DNA of 64,000 nt from positions 190,883,619 through 190,947,618 of the forward strand of contig OX422210.1 in the NCBI GenBank assembly GCA_949130495.1, read 5' to 3'. Under the pieces are notes generated by a model, which saw only the letters and a list, made by a program, of their open reading frames with translations, was not told the DNA's origin and made no database searches. Of this stretch, positions 26,133 to 38,040 are shown piece after piece (within the stretch, counting starts at the first letter, position 1; the number at the start of each line of letters is the position of its first letter). The translations under genes were made by a program, and so were the position numbers. Origin of the DNA: Sambucus nigra. Lineage: Eukaryota; Streptophyta; Magnoliopsida; Dipsacales; Adoxaceae.

Positions 26133-28034
26133 TCATCCTTTAGATTTAGCAAGGGAGGAAGCATGTGAAAGTAAATGAGAATCAAAAACCCTATTTTGCA
26201 AAGCAACCAAGTCGGATTTCCTAACCCAAATTAATGAAGAATGACTATCTTGGGGTGTTGGAACGTTAACTACTGTGGTTAAGTTACTATGGGATTTTCT
26301 TGGAATTCATTTAAGATCAAAACAAAATTTCCTAAGATGACCTTTTCGACCACAATGTGTACAAGCAAAAACATGTCGAAAAGATTTACTTAAGGAGTGA
26401 TCGTTAAATGTATTCCTAGTAGATTCTCCTAAAACATTAGTCTTGGCTTTATGAGTAGATTCATTACAAGTATTGAAGCCTAAACCACAAGTGTCATTTT
26501 TAATTTGGACTGTTCCTAATATTTTATCTAGTTTTTTCGAACGACACTCCAAATCAAATTTGACATTACTAGAGTCTTTTAGTTTATTTTGCAATTCTAA
26601 AATGTTAGACTCTAATAAAACATTTCGCCCTTCAAAAGCAAGAAGCTCATTTTTCAAGGATTCCATTAAACCCTTAAGGCTATCTCTTTCGCCTTCTACA
26701 TATTGAAGCTTCTCTTGAAGAGTCCTTTCACGTGTCCTAAGGTCTTCTATTAAAGAACTTTCATCAACGACCTTGACACTTTCTCTTAAACTAGATTCTA
26801 ACTTCAAATTAGCTCGTTTTAATTTAATAGATTCTTTATAAAGCTCTTGAAATGCATTTTGAAGTTCACTCACATTAACCTCTTCTTCATTTTCACTCTC
26901 TCTTTCTTCTCCACTCTCACTCTCACTATCACTCACATGAGTAACCATAAAAGCCACAAAATTTTTCTTAGTGGGGGAATCGGGCTTCTCTTCCTTATCA
27001 CTATCACTAAGGGTCGCATTATATGAAATGGCTCGTTTACCCTCTTTCCTTAGTTTAGTGGGGCACTCAAACGCCCTATGGCCATAACCTTCACAACCAA
27101 AACACTTATTAGACTCGCCCCTATCTAAATTTTCATTACTAGGTTTAGGGATCTTTTCGGCTCTAGGAATCTTCTTCGCTTTAGAAATCTTCTCGTTCTT
27201 GTCATGCTTAGAAGATTCAAATTTCTTAAAATCATTTTTAAATTTATCTTTGTTAATTTTAAGAAATTTTCTAAATTTGCGAGCAAATAAAACCATGTCA
27301 TCCGATTCACTATCACTATCGCTCTCTACTACTTGCTTGACCTCTTTTCGGGCTTTTAAAGCAGCGCCCTTTTCGATTTTCTTTTCAGTTTTAGAGGGAA
27401 ACATATCGAGTTCATAGGTTTGTAAATCACCTACAAGCTATTCTAATTTCGTAGAGGCTAAAGTGGGTAAAGAATTTAACACGGTCACTTTTGGAATAAA
27501 TCTATCGGGTAGGGACCTTAAAATTTTCTTTAGAACACGTTCATTAGGTATTTTCTCTCCCAAGCAAAAAGATGAATTAACAATATCAGAAAGTCTAGCA
27601 TAAAATTCATCAAAAGTTTCTTTTTCATTCATTTTGATAGTTTCAAATTGAGTGGTGAGGTTTTGGAGTTTCAAAACTTTAACGACACTAGTTCCTTCAT
27701 GAGTTAGTTGTAAAATATCACAAGCTTCTTTAGCGGTTTCACACGTCATAATACGTCGGAATTCATCCGGTGTGACAGCGCTAAACAAGGCATTTAAACC
27801 ACGGGAATTGAAATTAGCAAGTTTAAACTCATTTTCACTCCATCTATCGGCAGGTTTGATAACACGTTCATTTTCAACTAAATAAGTTGGTGGGGACCAC
27901 CCGTTAACAACAGACATCCAAACTCTCTCATCGATAGATTTTAGTACCGATCTCATACGCGCTTTCCAATACGCGTAGTTTGAACCATCGAAAATAGGAA
28001 ATTTTGAAAATGGGGAAAAATCCATTTTAGCCAA
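26133..28034 (-). pseudogene. Copia-type gag (UBN2/DUF4219) with two CCHC knuckles
   Basis: The ATG at 28034 begins MAKMDFSPFSKFPIFDG. The N-terminal half (about 198 residues) is a UBN2-type gag domain: NYAYWKARM, EACDILQLTHEGT, LRSLPDRFIPKV. One in-frame stop at 27436-27438 interrupts a frame that then continues. It reads a zinc knuckle CFGCEGYGHRAFEC near 27060-27110, a Glu/Lys-rich coiled-coil-like stretch (LQEKLQYVEGERDSL), and a second knuckle CTHCGRKGHLRKFC near 26325. After a TGA at 26307 the same frame stays open to 26133 and still contains the pre-protease motif WVRKSDL. Coding then ends, so pol was lost just before protease. Confidence 0.88.
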
Positions 28035-28076
28035 AAATTATTTAAGGATCTTTAACGAAATAATTTATCGTTTTTG

Positions 28077-28088
28077 GCTCTGATACCA
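28077..28088 (-). other. Primer-binding site of the gag-only element
   Basis: The minus strand reads TGGTATCAGAGC, a perfect initiator-Met match, 3 bases inside the 5' LTR boundary. Confidence 0.92.
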
Positions 28089-28698
28089 ATTTGTAAAAGT
28101 AAAAATTTCCTTTGTATGTAAAAACTCGAGATGATGCGGAAGCGTGAAACGAGATGGTTCAACTTTAAAACAACAACAACAAATTTTAATTTTCTTGAAA
28201 CAAATTAAAATTAAACCAAGTGAAGTAAAATTAATCAATTAATATATTCACTTAAACCGATTCATTAATCCAAGTCCTAGAATTTGCCTAAGTCATATTT
28301 ATCGACATTAGCAAATTAGGCGAAACCAAATTTTAGCAAATGACTTGAATTAAATAAACTTTACCCAATATTTAATTTAGTCCCCAATTAAATTGAGTGT
28401 GATGATTTAAATCGAATTTTATCTTTAATTATGCTAAGCACGCGTTCTACGTTATTTAAGCAAGATAAAATAAACCAATCACACTACGCCGCGATGTACG
28501 AGAAAAAACCCAAGCCGGGAAATAACCTCGGACGACCCTAGCCACAAATCCACTAGATACGGAATTAAAAGTACAAGACAGATAGACTTACAACACACGA
28601 CTCGATTCCTCTCAAGTCCCGACGCTTCTTCTTGTAGACACCTCTTCCCAGCGGATAACCTTGGACTACCACCGCGGTCTCGGAATCCACCGATGGGA

Positions 28699-28708
28699 CT
28701 TTATATGG
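28699..28708 (-). promoter_or_regulatory. Putative LTR TATA box
   Basis: CCATATAAAG on the minus strand, also present in the 3' LTR at about 23386-23395. Its placement between the palindrome cluster and the PBS suits a U3 core promoter. Confidence 0.4.
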
Positions 28709-29109
28709 TCACCGTCACCCGTACATGGAGCCTTTCTCCAAGTGGGTAGAATCGCAACAAAACTTCTTCTTCTTTGATGGATGTAGAAGCAAACCAAAAC
28801 TTCTCTTTGAAACGGAAGAGATAAACCGGTGCCAAAGTCCAAGCAATTGATATGTATATGAGAACTTGGAATAAACTTATTTGGGTGTAAACACTAGAGT
28901 GATGGATATTTTTCTCTAAAAATTTCACTCAAAACATGAACATTTTCCTTAAACAAATTTGCTCTCAAACTCTCTCTAAGAGATGAAAATGATTTGGAAA
29001 AGTTAAGATGGAAAATGTTCTTCCCGCACATATTAAAGACTGAAAAAGTTGGTTAAAAACCAAGTGGGGAAGTGGGTGCAAAACTGCCAAAAACTGTTCC
29101 CGCCTGGCA

Positions 29110-29325
29110 TCTCGTTCGAACGACATTTCGTTCGAATGAAATCTCGTTCGAACGAGACTTCTAACGACGTTCCAGTTTGAACTCGTTAGAATCTCGTTGG
29201 ATATCTCGTTCGAATAGAAGGTTCGTTCGAACAACATATCGAACGACATGTCAGTGGCCTATTATGGGAACTCGTTGGCAGGTTCGTTCGAACGACATTT
29301 TCGTTCGAACAACTCTATCGAACGA
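29110..29325. repeat. Palindrome cluster TCGTTCGAACGA in the 5' LTR
   Basis: Five or six dyads close to tcgttcgaacga. At 29143-29167 a 25-bp stretch (ctcgttcgaacgag followed by acttctaacga) is identical to 4611-4635 in the unrelated Tekay LTR. Confidence 0.9.
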
Positions 29326-29461
29326 AAAACCAGAAAGTTTGAGAATTCGATTTTAGCCCAGAAAACTTTATTAACTTATTTTAAAGTTTTATTTAATTAT
29401 TTCTGAAAATTAAAACACAGTTTTTACAAAACCTAACACCCAATAAACTTTGTTCCAAGCT

Positions 29462-29511
<50 letters not shown>

Positions 29512-29733
29512 CATTCATACCTTGGGAGCATGGAACCATAGTTGATGACGTAGAAACGAGGCACACAAACCGGCATAGTTGATGAAGCTTTATAATCTTT
29601 GCCGCTACATCTTCAACAAACACTTCATAGGCTTGAGAATATTACAATTAAATACTATCCTATGAATAAATGTTTTTTTCCGGAATTGAGCCAAAACTAT
29701 ATATGGACTCAATTGGAAATTTGTGTCCTTACA

Positions 29734-31808
29734 CCTACTATCCAAGAAGACTTGGGATAAATGCCTACGCAGTTCGATTGGGTATATGCATTCTATGGTT
29801 TGTGTGGGTGTATCATGGGATATTACTCCATTGAGATAGTCAGATATCTCTTTTGGGTTGTAATGGGTGGGAGATAAAAGAAGAGTGCATCTCCATGGGG
29901 GATAATATATCAAGACATATATTGTCGAGGCAAGAGATCACAAGAAGGAATTGGTATTGTACCTGCTTACTCGTGTGTCTACAAGATCAATTCCTACGTA
30001 GTTCCAGCGTTCATATGTTCGAACGTGATGCATGTTTAAGTGTAGGACTAGGCTTGGAAAACAGAGTAGCTATTATTGGGACATAGGTTAACTTTAGTGG
30101 AGCTTAATAATGGGAGTCGACCTAGAGTCTCCAACAAAGACAATCATCACCTGAGTGGGGATGACTAACTCGAATGTTTCGTTGAAACTTCGTGATACTT
30201 TGGAGGAGTGGAGTTAAGGATGTCATGTTCTAGACATCCTCTTCTAGGGAGGTAGAGGTAAAAGTCGAGGGAGTTTGAACCGGGAACATACGCATCACAA
30301 AGAAATAATATGCCGAGAGATATATTATGAGGATTGCAATTCATGAGTTTAGTTCAGTATAACGCCTACATAACCAAGGAGACTTGGGATCAAATTCAAC
30401 ATAGTTACAAAAAAATGGGGCATTTTTATGGTTGTAGGCGATGGGATACCGGGTATACTATATACAACATTACGGTATTTATGGAGCCTAGTCCTTAATA
30501 TATCATTTTCATTGCATTGGATTGATATATTTATATGTTAAAAGTATGTTCAATCAGAGGCTGATGTTCGACAAGTATTTGATAGAAAAACACATAATTG
30601 GGGTTCCACCGCAGGGACGAGCTTTGCTCGTTTTAAAAAGCGGTGGGAGTAGTCGAATTTTAAAATTTGGCTTGTGAAAAATTTCAAACCTATTCAACTC
30701 AAAAGAACTTTCCTCATAGTGATTTCAAAAAGTATGTTTTCATATTTTATAATGGTCATTGTGGTATTTGTTTAGCATTTTTTTCACATATGAGCACGTC
30801 AAGTCAATTAAAAGAGCTATTAGTTCAAAAACTAAGCTTTAAAATATAAACATTATAAAGTTCAACCCAGTACCCTAAACGGTGGCCGAGCTAAAAGAGA
30901 TAAATAGGTATGGATAGTTTATCATAATATATATAAGGTATTTGACCAAAAATATGGGGAAAGTTTATTTACACAAACAAATGTAAGGGTGTTTGATCCC
31001 AAATTGGGGCAGAGTTTCCTTAACCAAGTAGCGTGAGCCGATGTTTTTTGGAGGAGTGTTCCAATTTGAGGTGCCCGAGGTGGATTGAGCTCCATTTTTA
31101 GTTTGGTAAAGGTTCGCTTATAATTTTCCATGTTCACAAAATGTGCACAGATATTTTCACCTATTTTTTTTAGAAGCAACTTTTTATAAGTATGAAACTT
31201 TTTTTGGGACTAAAGCAACTTTCTAGAAGTACAAAATTTCCTTGGGAAAAATAATTCTCTAAAATACAAATTTCTTCGAGATTTTCATAATAAGCTCGAG
31301 TATCTCGAACGGTCAGGGGAGAAAAAAGTCAAAAATCAAATCAAGATCGAGTTTTGGTGCCCTTCAAATAGTTGGTGGGAACCTCTATTTATTGGGTCTG
31401 GGTAAAGCCTTCTACCGAATGATAGAAGGTCTTCGACCGTAGATATTGGATTAGAGGCATGTGGAAGGCTGAGGGGATACATTGGATTTGGTTATGATTA
31501 CTGGGGAGGAGGATGACCTAATGGTATAAGGTCTCTTTGACCGAATGTTACCAGGTCCCTGGGCCTTTTGCCGATCGACATAAGATTCCAAGGATAGGTT
31601 TTGGGCCTTTTTTTCTATTTGTTAATTTTGAAAGTTGACCCCAACAAGTTTTATTTTATGGAGATTTGGTCCTTTAGATTTCTTTTCGGGTACTTTGACC
31701 TTCTGAACTTTGTCGAGGTCGAGTTTAGGGTATTTTATAGGATGGGATACAATAAGCCACACCAGAATTGTAAATCTGGGTGTCCATAGAGGCGATTGAC
31801 AAAGACTG
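29734..31808. other. Unclassified repeat-like DNA between two copia elements
   Basis: I recognise no gene. Removing the gag-only element joins 22739-22778 directly to this stretch, so both formed one target. The motif ccaag(a/g)agacttgggat occurs at about 29742 and 30374, each close to a cctac, hinting at a diverged ~630-bp direct duplication. It resembles decayed LTR sequence, perhaps of the large Tat element beyond 40476, but that link is unproven. Confidence 0.4.
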
Positions 31809-34059
31809 TGAGAATAGAGGTGTTATACAAATTTACTTATGTATTAGACCAAACACATGAATTCATTTTTTACCAAATTCAATCTTTATTTAATGTAGTG
31901 AATCGTGGAATAAAATTATGAAGACAAATTCCAAACAAATTTAGCAGAAGAAGAGTTTGAGAAAAAAATCCCTTTTGATAAAAACCTTTAATTTTAGCAC
32001 TGTTTAAGAAAAGACAGACACTTGACGACTTATAAGTTACGTAGAGATCCACTATATATAATATCATAGAGTCTTTAATTCTTCAACAGAAATGGGTACA
32101 CACCATCACTGCCCACAGTAAGCAGATCTTGCTTCGGTATCCACCAATCAGCCTCAAGAATCTTAATTCCTTTCTTATTTAGCAGTCGAGAAAATCTCTA
32201 CAAGGGTTTTGGAATTTGAATGTGTTCTTCTTAATTTGGAAAAGTGATCTTCAAAGATCCATGGAGCTTGGATAGGGATGGCAACGGGTCGATTCGGGGT
32301 CGAGTTTTAACTCCCCATCCCCGTTAAAAAAACCATTCCCGTCCCTTCCCCATTCCCCGTTATGATCGGTTTGGGGATCCCAGTTCCCATTCAAACGGGT
32401 ATCGGGTTCCCCCCGGGGAACTCGTTTTTATTTTTTTTATTTTTTTAAGCACCTAAGTAACTATTTTTGGTTGCTGAGAAAAGAAATAGAGATTGGGGTC
32501 TATAGATATGAAATGGTTTCATTTACTGTTGTAACCCTATGTAACACTAGGTAAGATTAATATCCTCTCATAACCTCTGTAACAGAAGATTTATCAATAT
32601 AATTTGGCCCTGGAAATTTTCAAGTGATTTTTTTGGTCGAATCCTATTTAATCAAAGGTGTTAAAAAATAATACAATACAGGCCCAACATAAAAAGGAGG
32701 TCTTCATACCATTGGAACGAAGACCTATGATGGTTCATGGACCCTCGCCTCGTCCGAAATGACTAGAAACCAAGTTGGGCTTTAACCCGAACCTCTGGTG
32801 TGGTCAAGGGTGGTAAGTTGGGTTCAATGTGAAGGTCTTGAGCTTCAATAACAGTAAATCTGACCAAATCTTTGGAGACTGGTACACTTTGGATCATGTG
32901 TGAACAATATAGGGGGCATCAGAACTCAATGACTCCGAAAATGCATCATCCGCTTGAGTACCAATCCAAACAGACAACTGAATATCTCCCGTAACCTCAA
33001 CAGTATTCTAATCAACAGCCCCTTCAGGCGTGACAGTGAGGGTGTGAGTGAGAGGAGAGGGAGGGTTAAGGGAGCATTACCACGAGGGTGTGAGAGAGAG
33101 GAGAGGATAAGATCTCAGATCGTGAGGGCCTGAGACAATGAGAGGCAATACGACATTAGTGTAAAGAGAGAGTGAGAGTAAAGAGTTTTTAGGGTTTCTT
33201 TTTTTATATGTTTATATACTAATACTCATATAAATATATATATTTTATTATGTATTAATATATTGGGTATCCCTGTGGAGACCCGAAGGTATACCCGAAA
33301 TCGACCCGAAATTTTGTAGGGATTTTTTCACTCCCTGAACCCGATCTGATCCCCAAATTTTCGAAGATTTTTCAAAGATTATTTTTCGGGTAACCACGGG
33401 GACGCGAAATTTCGAAGAAAATTTCCATGCCTAAGTTTGGATGAAAAAAATACAGGGTTTGATAAAAAAGTCCTCAAAAATCATTTTTTTTAAAGTCTAA
33501 TCCTTGATTTGTAATTATATGGAAAGTTGTTTGAAAGAGATATAGATTAATGATTTGGAAAGATATTTTTTAAAAACAAAAACATGTATACTCGTTAGAA
33601 TGAAGGGACACCTCGTTCGAACGATTTACCTAATCTTGTTCAAACTGTTCCTAACAAAATATTAAACAATATTCCAGAGCAAACAAAAAAGGCATCGTTC
33701 CAGATCTCCTTCAAACGTGGGAATCTTGTTCTAACATCCTACTAAATTTTGTTCTAACAACTTGTCAATTAATTCTAATGAGTTAGTGATATTTTTTAAA
33801 AAAATCTTTAAAACTGATTTGAAAACATTTTGAAACTTTGAAATGCAAACTCTTTAAAAATAACCCCTGAATAATTACAGTCTTTACCAAACCACCTCAT
33901 AACTCTACTGAATTATGTTGTGACAAAGGATCTTCAATCTTCAAAATGTCATCAACTTCTTCCCTTCAAATACGTGAAAGTAGACATAAAGTCGCAGTGG
34001 AGTGTAACGGAATTAGCCAAATAAAACTAAAATGAGCGATTATAAAACTTTCTCTTACA
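31809..34059 (-). repeat. 3' LTR of the old copia copy, split by a hAT-like insertion
   Basis: The plus-strand start tgagaatagagg pairs with tgaaaaaaataagg at 39381, and it ends tctcttaca at 34059. A pyrimidine-rich tract follows (atcctccttta; minus polypurine). Without the insertion at 32273-33433 and its duplicated site, it is about 1.08 kb, matching the partner. Around 33590-33790 one intact TCGTTCGAACGA survives among decayed versions. Confidence 0.8.
32273..33433. mobile_element. Non-autonomous hAT-like transposon (1,161 bp)
   Basis: Ends TAGGGATGGCAA and, on the other strand, TAGGCATGGAAA form imperfect terminal inverted repeats. The 8-bp flanks agcttgga (32265-32272) and agtttgga (33434-33441) differ at one base and fit the hAT 8-bp target duplication. 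The partner LTR at about 39862-39876 has the empty site with one copy (ggtttgga). GC-rich 'gggtcg/cccg' blocks lie near both ends. No transposase is visible. Confidence 0.82.
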
Positions 34060-35618
34060 AATATCCTCCTTTATTTATTTCGGTACAAAATACAGACCGA
34101 GGACAAATTGTCCTCTAAGATAAATACGATTTATACCCTCCTAAACTAAGAATGGAAATGTATAAATGAATAAGTCTTCAACTAAAAATTATTCATCTTG
34201 TGTGTTCCATGAAATCATCATCAAGGATGAATGATCTAAACACACGAGACAAAAGAAATACCATGATGCGTACAAGTTTAAAGAAAAAAATTAAATTCCC
34301 CCAATTTATTCTCCCCATTTTTTTTCGTAAAGACAAAGAGTTAGAAACTACTCATGAATAATAAGCATTACATAAATCTAAATGCACTAACATAACAAAG
34401 ATAATCAATGAAGCATATGCAATGAGAATTCGATGAAGAAAACCAACTATTTTTAAAAATTTGTGCTTTTTACAATTATAAAAATAACTATAAATACAAA
34501 AAGTACATATAGGGGAAATTCATCAAACCAAGGAATAACATTAAAATATTCGAATAATTAAAGGGGGGTGTAATTATATGAACATTTTTTCGGGTAAATC
34601 AACATAATTATTCATAACATAGCTGCATGATGTGAATGAGATACTTCTAAGGAAAGAACTCAATTTCGGACTTAGGTGTAAGAATGTTGAATTTAAATGA
34701 AACTGACTCGACTTATCGAACATGCTATGTATTTAAATGCTTATCACATCAATAATGCCAAACTATATAATGATTTTCAACAAAGTCCTATGTGAAAACC
34801 CATTTATCTTGTACTTTATAACACCCTCAAAGTCTCACATATATAAGAATTCGCTCTAAATTTTTTGAAGATATCATAATGCTCATATGTAGAGAAACAT
34901 CAAAGAAACAAAAATGGCCTTGGCACTTCTATTTTTGTGTGCCATTAATATTTTAGGCTCTTTTTGAAAATGTTGGCTTTTAACGTAAAGATAATTTACT
35001 CTTTCAAAGACCCTTTCCATTGCCTAACATATAACAAACTTTTTGGGAAATGAAATTCGAGCAATGGTTCTTACACGTATAACTTATCTTTAGTACATTT
35101 TGTTCATTATTAAGCATGATTGAGATCAGAACACTGTATTCGACACATGATAAGCAAGTACAATGTTATAAAATTCCATGCATGTGTGAAATAAAGGTGA
35201 TAAAAAGTCTATTATGAAGAAAGTAACCATCAATGAACAATGAAATGATATTCACAGATTATTAAGCACACTAAAGAAATGAAACCATATCTCAAAACAT
35301 TATGAAATAGTCACATGAATGGATGGAATGTAGGGGTGATTCGAATATCTTAAATTCTCATCCATATATGGTGAAAAACGAAAATAGAAAAACCTTTTTT
35401 GGTCTTATTCAAAATTATATCAAAAATAAAATCTTTTTGGAATTTTTCAACCTTTTTCTTAAAAATAAAAAAATCTTTTGGATTTTTCAAGATTTTTTTC
35501 AAAAATAAAAGCGTATATAATCATGTATGAAAAAAGGAATACAATAGAAATACAATCTATCCATAGGTACAAATAATATGAATATGACAATCACTCTATG
35601 ATAGAAAAAGTACCCAAC
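34060..35618. other. Non-coding 3' region of the old copia copy
   Basis: AT-rich DNA between pol and 3' LTR with polypyrimidine runs near 34297 (ttcccccaa) and 34311 (ctccccattt). These are minus-strand polypurine tracts, as in the other two copia elements. ORFs such as 35323-35508 carry no motif. Confidence 0.6.
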
Positions 35619-37230
35619 TCATTCAACGAAACAAATACCCATATATTTCCTAAGATTCTCGAATCTCAGTGCATCTAAAGGTTTCCTGAAATATCGGCTA
35701 ATTGACATTATGTTCTCACGAAGCTCAAGGAGAAGACCTTGTCCTCAATGAGATCACGAATAAAATGCTTACGCATCCTAATGTTCTTCATGTGAGAATG
35801 TTTAATCGGATTACAGGATATATGAATTGCACTCGTACTATCATAAGAAATAATCATCATATCTTTGGAAATCCGTTATATTCCAACATTTACCTCATCC
35901 ATAAGATTTGTGTGCAATAACTACCGATGGCTATATACTTGGCCTCCATAGTGGACAAAGAGATGGAGTTTTCCTTCTTGCTTGACCAACAAATAAGAGC
36001 ACTCCTAAAGTAAAGACACCCACCCGAGGTGCTTCTATAATCATCAACATCCCCGACCCAATAGACATCCGAATTAGCGAAAATATGGCCATTGGTATCA
36101 ATGGAATACCAAATACCATAGAAATAAATGTACTCAAGTATTTAATGGTACGTTCAAGTGCGAGAAAGTGACTCTTTCGAGAACTCTTGGTAACACGCAC
36201 AAACTCCAGTACTAAAGGCAATGTTGGGGTGACTAGCAGTGAAGTATAGAAGACTACCGATCATGCTCCTATAAAGAGTTTTCTATACATCCTTACCTAA
36301 AGTTTCTTTGCTAAGTTTAGTCGATGTACTCATAGGGGTTCGTGATTGCTTAATGGATAGTACCAAAAAAATTTATTAGGTCCCTAACATATTTTTATTA
36401 AGATATGAATATCCCATCCTCAAGTTGATGTACTTGGAGAGATAAGAAGAACGTAAGGTCACCTACCAGGTTCATCTCAATCTCACGCCTCATATCCTAC
36501 TAATACATGTGAGCATATCGGGAGCTGTGGATACTATGTCGTGCACATAAACTTGGACAACCACGATTGCACCACTCTCTTTCCTCAAAAACAACATCTT
36601 GTCCACTCACCCTCTCTTGAAACCATAAGCTAAGAGATAAGAAATGAGCCTTTGGTACCAAGCATAAGGTGACTTCTTCTAATCATATAAGACCTTCTTA
36701 AAATAAAAACGTGTTCCAAGTGCTTTGGGTCGTGAAATCTATTTGGATGTTCCACATAAACTTCCTATTCTAGAATTCTATTAAGAAAGGCACTCTTAAC
36801 ATCCATTCGATATAACTTAAAACTTAGATTGCATGTTATGGAAAGCAGTAAGAAGACGGACTTAAGCCTAGCAGTATGAGTGAATGTCTAATCAAAGTCT
36901 ATACCCTCAATCTGTGTGTAGCCTTAACCAACCAACCTAGCCTAATTGTGAACTATGCTACTATTCTCATCCACCGTATTTATGTAAATCCACTCGGTAC
37001 CAATCATATTAGTCTCGCTAGGCTGGGGGACTAACTCCCAGACATCGTTCTTACGAAACTAAAGAAACTCTTCTTGCATAGTGGATATCCAATGGTCATC
37101 ATTGTGTTATTTTTTTTACATTGTTAGGCTCGACTAAAGAGGTGTAGAAAAAGTAGCTAACCATATTCTCAAGTTGAGTGCGAGTCTTGACACCTAGTGT
37201 GGGATCACCATGTATATCGGAAGGATCATG
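35619..37230 (-). pseudogene. Copia RT-RNase H relic
   Basis: Read on the minus strand across several frames. Pre-RT resembles GVKTRTQLENMV near 37190. RT N-terminus reads NDVWELVPQPSE then TEWIYINTVDENS near 37020, with GYTQIEGIDFD near 36900. RNase H is seen in SSRKSHFLALERTIKYL near 36170 and, frameshifted, ICWSSKKENSISLST near 35970. The C-terminus LRKYMGICF ends in TGA at 35619-35621. The order fits Ty1/copia pol downstream of integrase. Multiple stops and frameshifts make it non-functional. Confidence 0.75.
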
Positions 37231-37569
37231 ACTCTTTCGAACCATCCTCTAAATGTAGAGTGGGGTCCACTGGGGTAATATGAAGAACTGTGTGATTGTC
37301 ATGAGGGGTGAATTATTCTCACACTCGAGGTCAGGGGCATCAAATTCCTGTAGCTCATCATCTTGCTTAGGTACCCAAGTGGAAGTAACCTTTTGTTTGA
37401 CTTTGTCATTATTAAATCTAGTCATTGTGTTAGAAGCGTTCTAAAGAGGAAGATACATCCTTTGAAATTACTCCATAAGCTTTAAAAAGTGATGATTAGG
37501 CACTCAACTTTCTCTCTATGACTAGAAAAGTCACTTTAGCGGGGCGCGGGAGTTTATGTATATTTACTT

Positions 37570-37997
37570 CTCCCTAACTTGTAGCTAAATTCCCTAAGGC
37601 GACCTCTACTTTTGTAATAATTGTAAACATAGACTTGATTGGTTATACCTTGTTTCAATCGTTTGGGTTGAACTTTATCTTGTCGTTTAGGTCGAGGCCC
37701 ATAAGGATGTACCACAAATTTAGGAACCAATTTCGATGCGGCATGGGAATTGGATGCACCGTCGTAACCTATTCCTTACTTCTCCTTATAACTTAAAGCG
37801 GGACCGAGGAACATCTTTCCTAACTTCTTCGATATATCCTCTATATTAACCTTGACCTCTCAGGAACGTTCGATGTCTTTCTTGAGTTAGGATATAAGGG
37901 CTTCAAGTTTCTCATGAGTCTCTAATGAAGCTTTAAGATCTCTCATTAGACCATCCACTTTGTTAGTGAAGTCATAATTTCCATTTCCACTAAAATG

Positions 37998-38040
<43 letters not shown>

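Larger units (their letters stand above)
22779..29733 (-). mobile_element. Gag-only copia-derived LTR element (TR-GAG-like), complete
   Basis: LTRs at 22779-24392 and 28092-29733 flank 3,699 bp of internal DNA. The flanks carry a perfect 5-bp target duplication, cctac (22774-22778 and 29734-29738). PBS, gag and polypurine tract are all in minus orientation. The interior encodes gag with two zinc knuckles but no protease, integrase or RT. This matches the TR-GAG class of non-autonomous LTR elements described in plants, which would need pol in trans. Gag and the multiple polypurine tracts point to a Sirevirus-type copia ancestor. LTR identity is about 97% by eye, so insertion was fairly recent. 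Confidence 0.9.
28092..29733 (-). repeat. 5' LTR of the gag-only element (1,642 bp)
   Basis: Bounded by tgtaaaag at 28092 and ccttaca at 29729-29733, then the TSD. A TATA-like CCATATAAAG (minus) lies at 28699-28708, about 400-600 bp downstream of the palindrome cluster at 29110-29325 in transcription direction. A (TA)n run at 29464-29506 explains most of the length excess over the 3' LTR. Confidence 0.92.
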
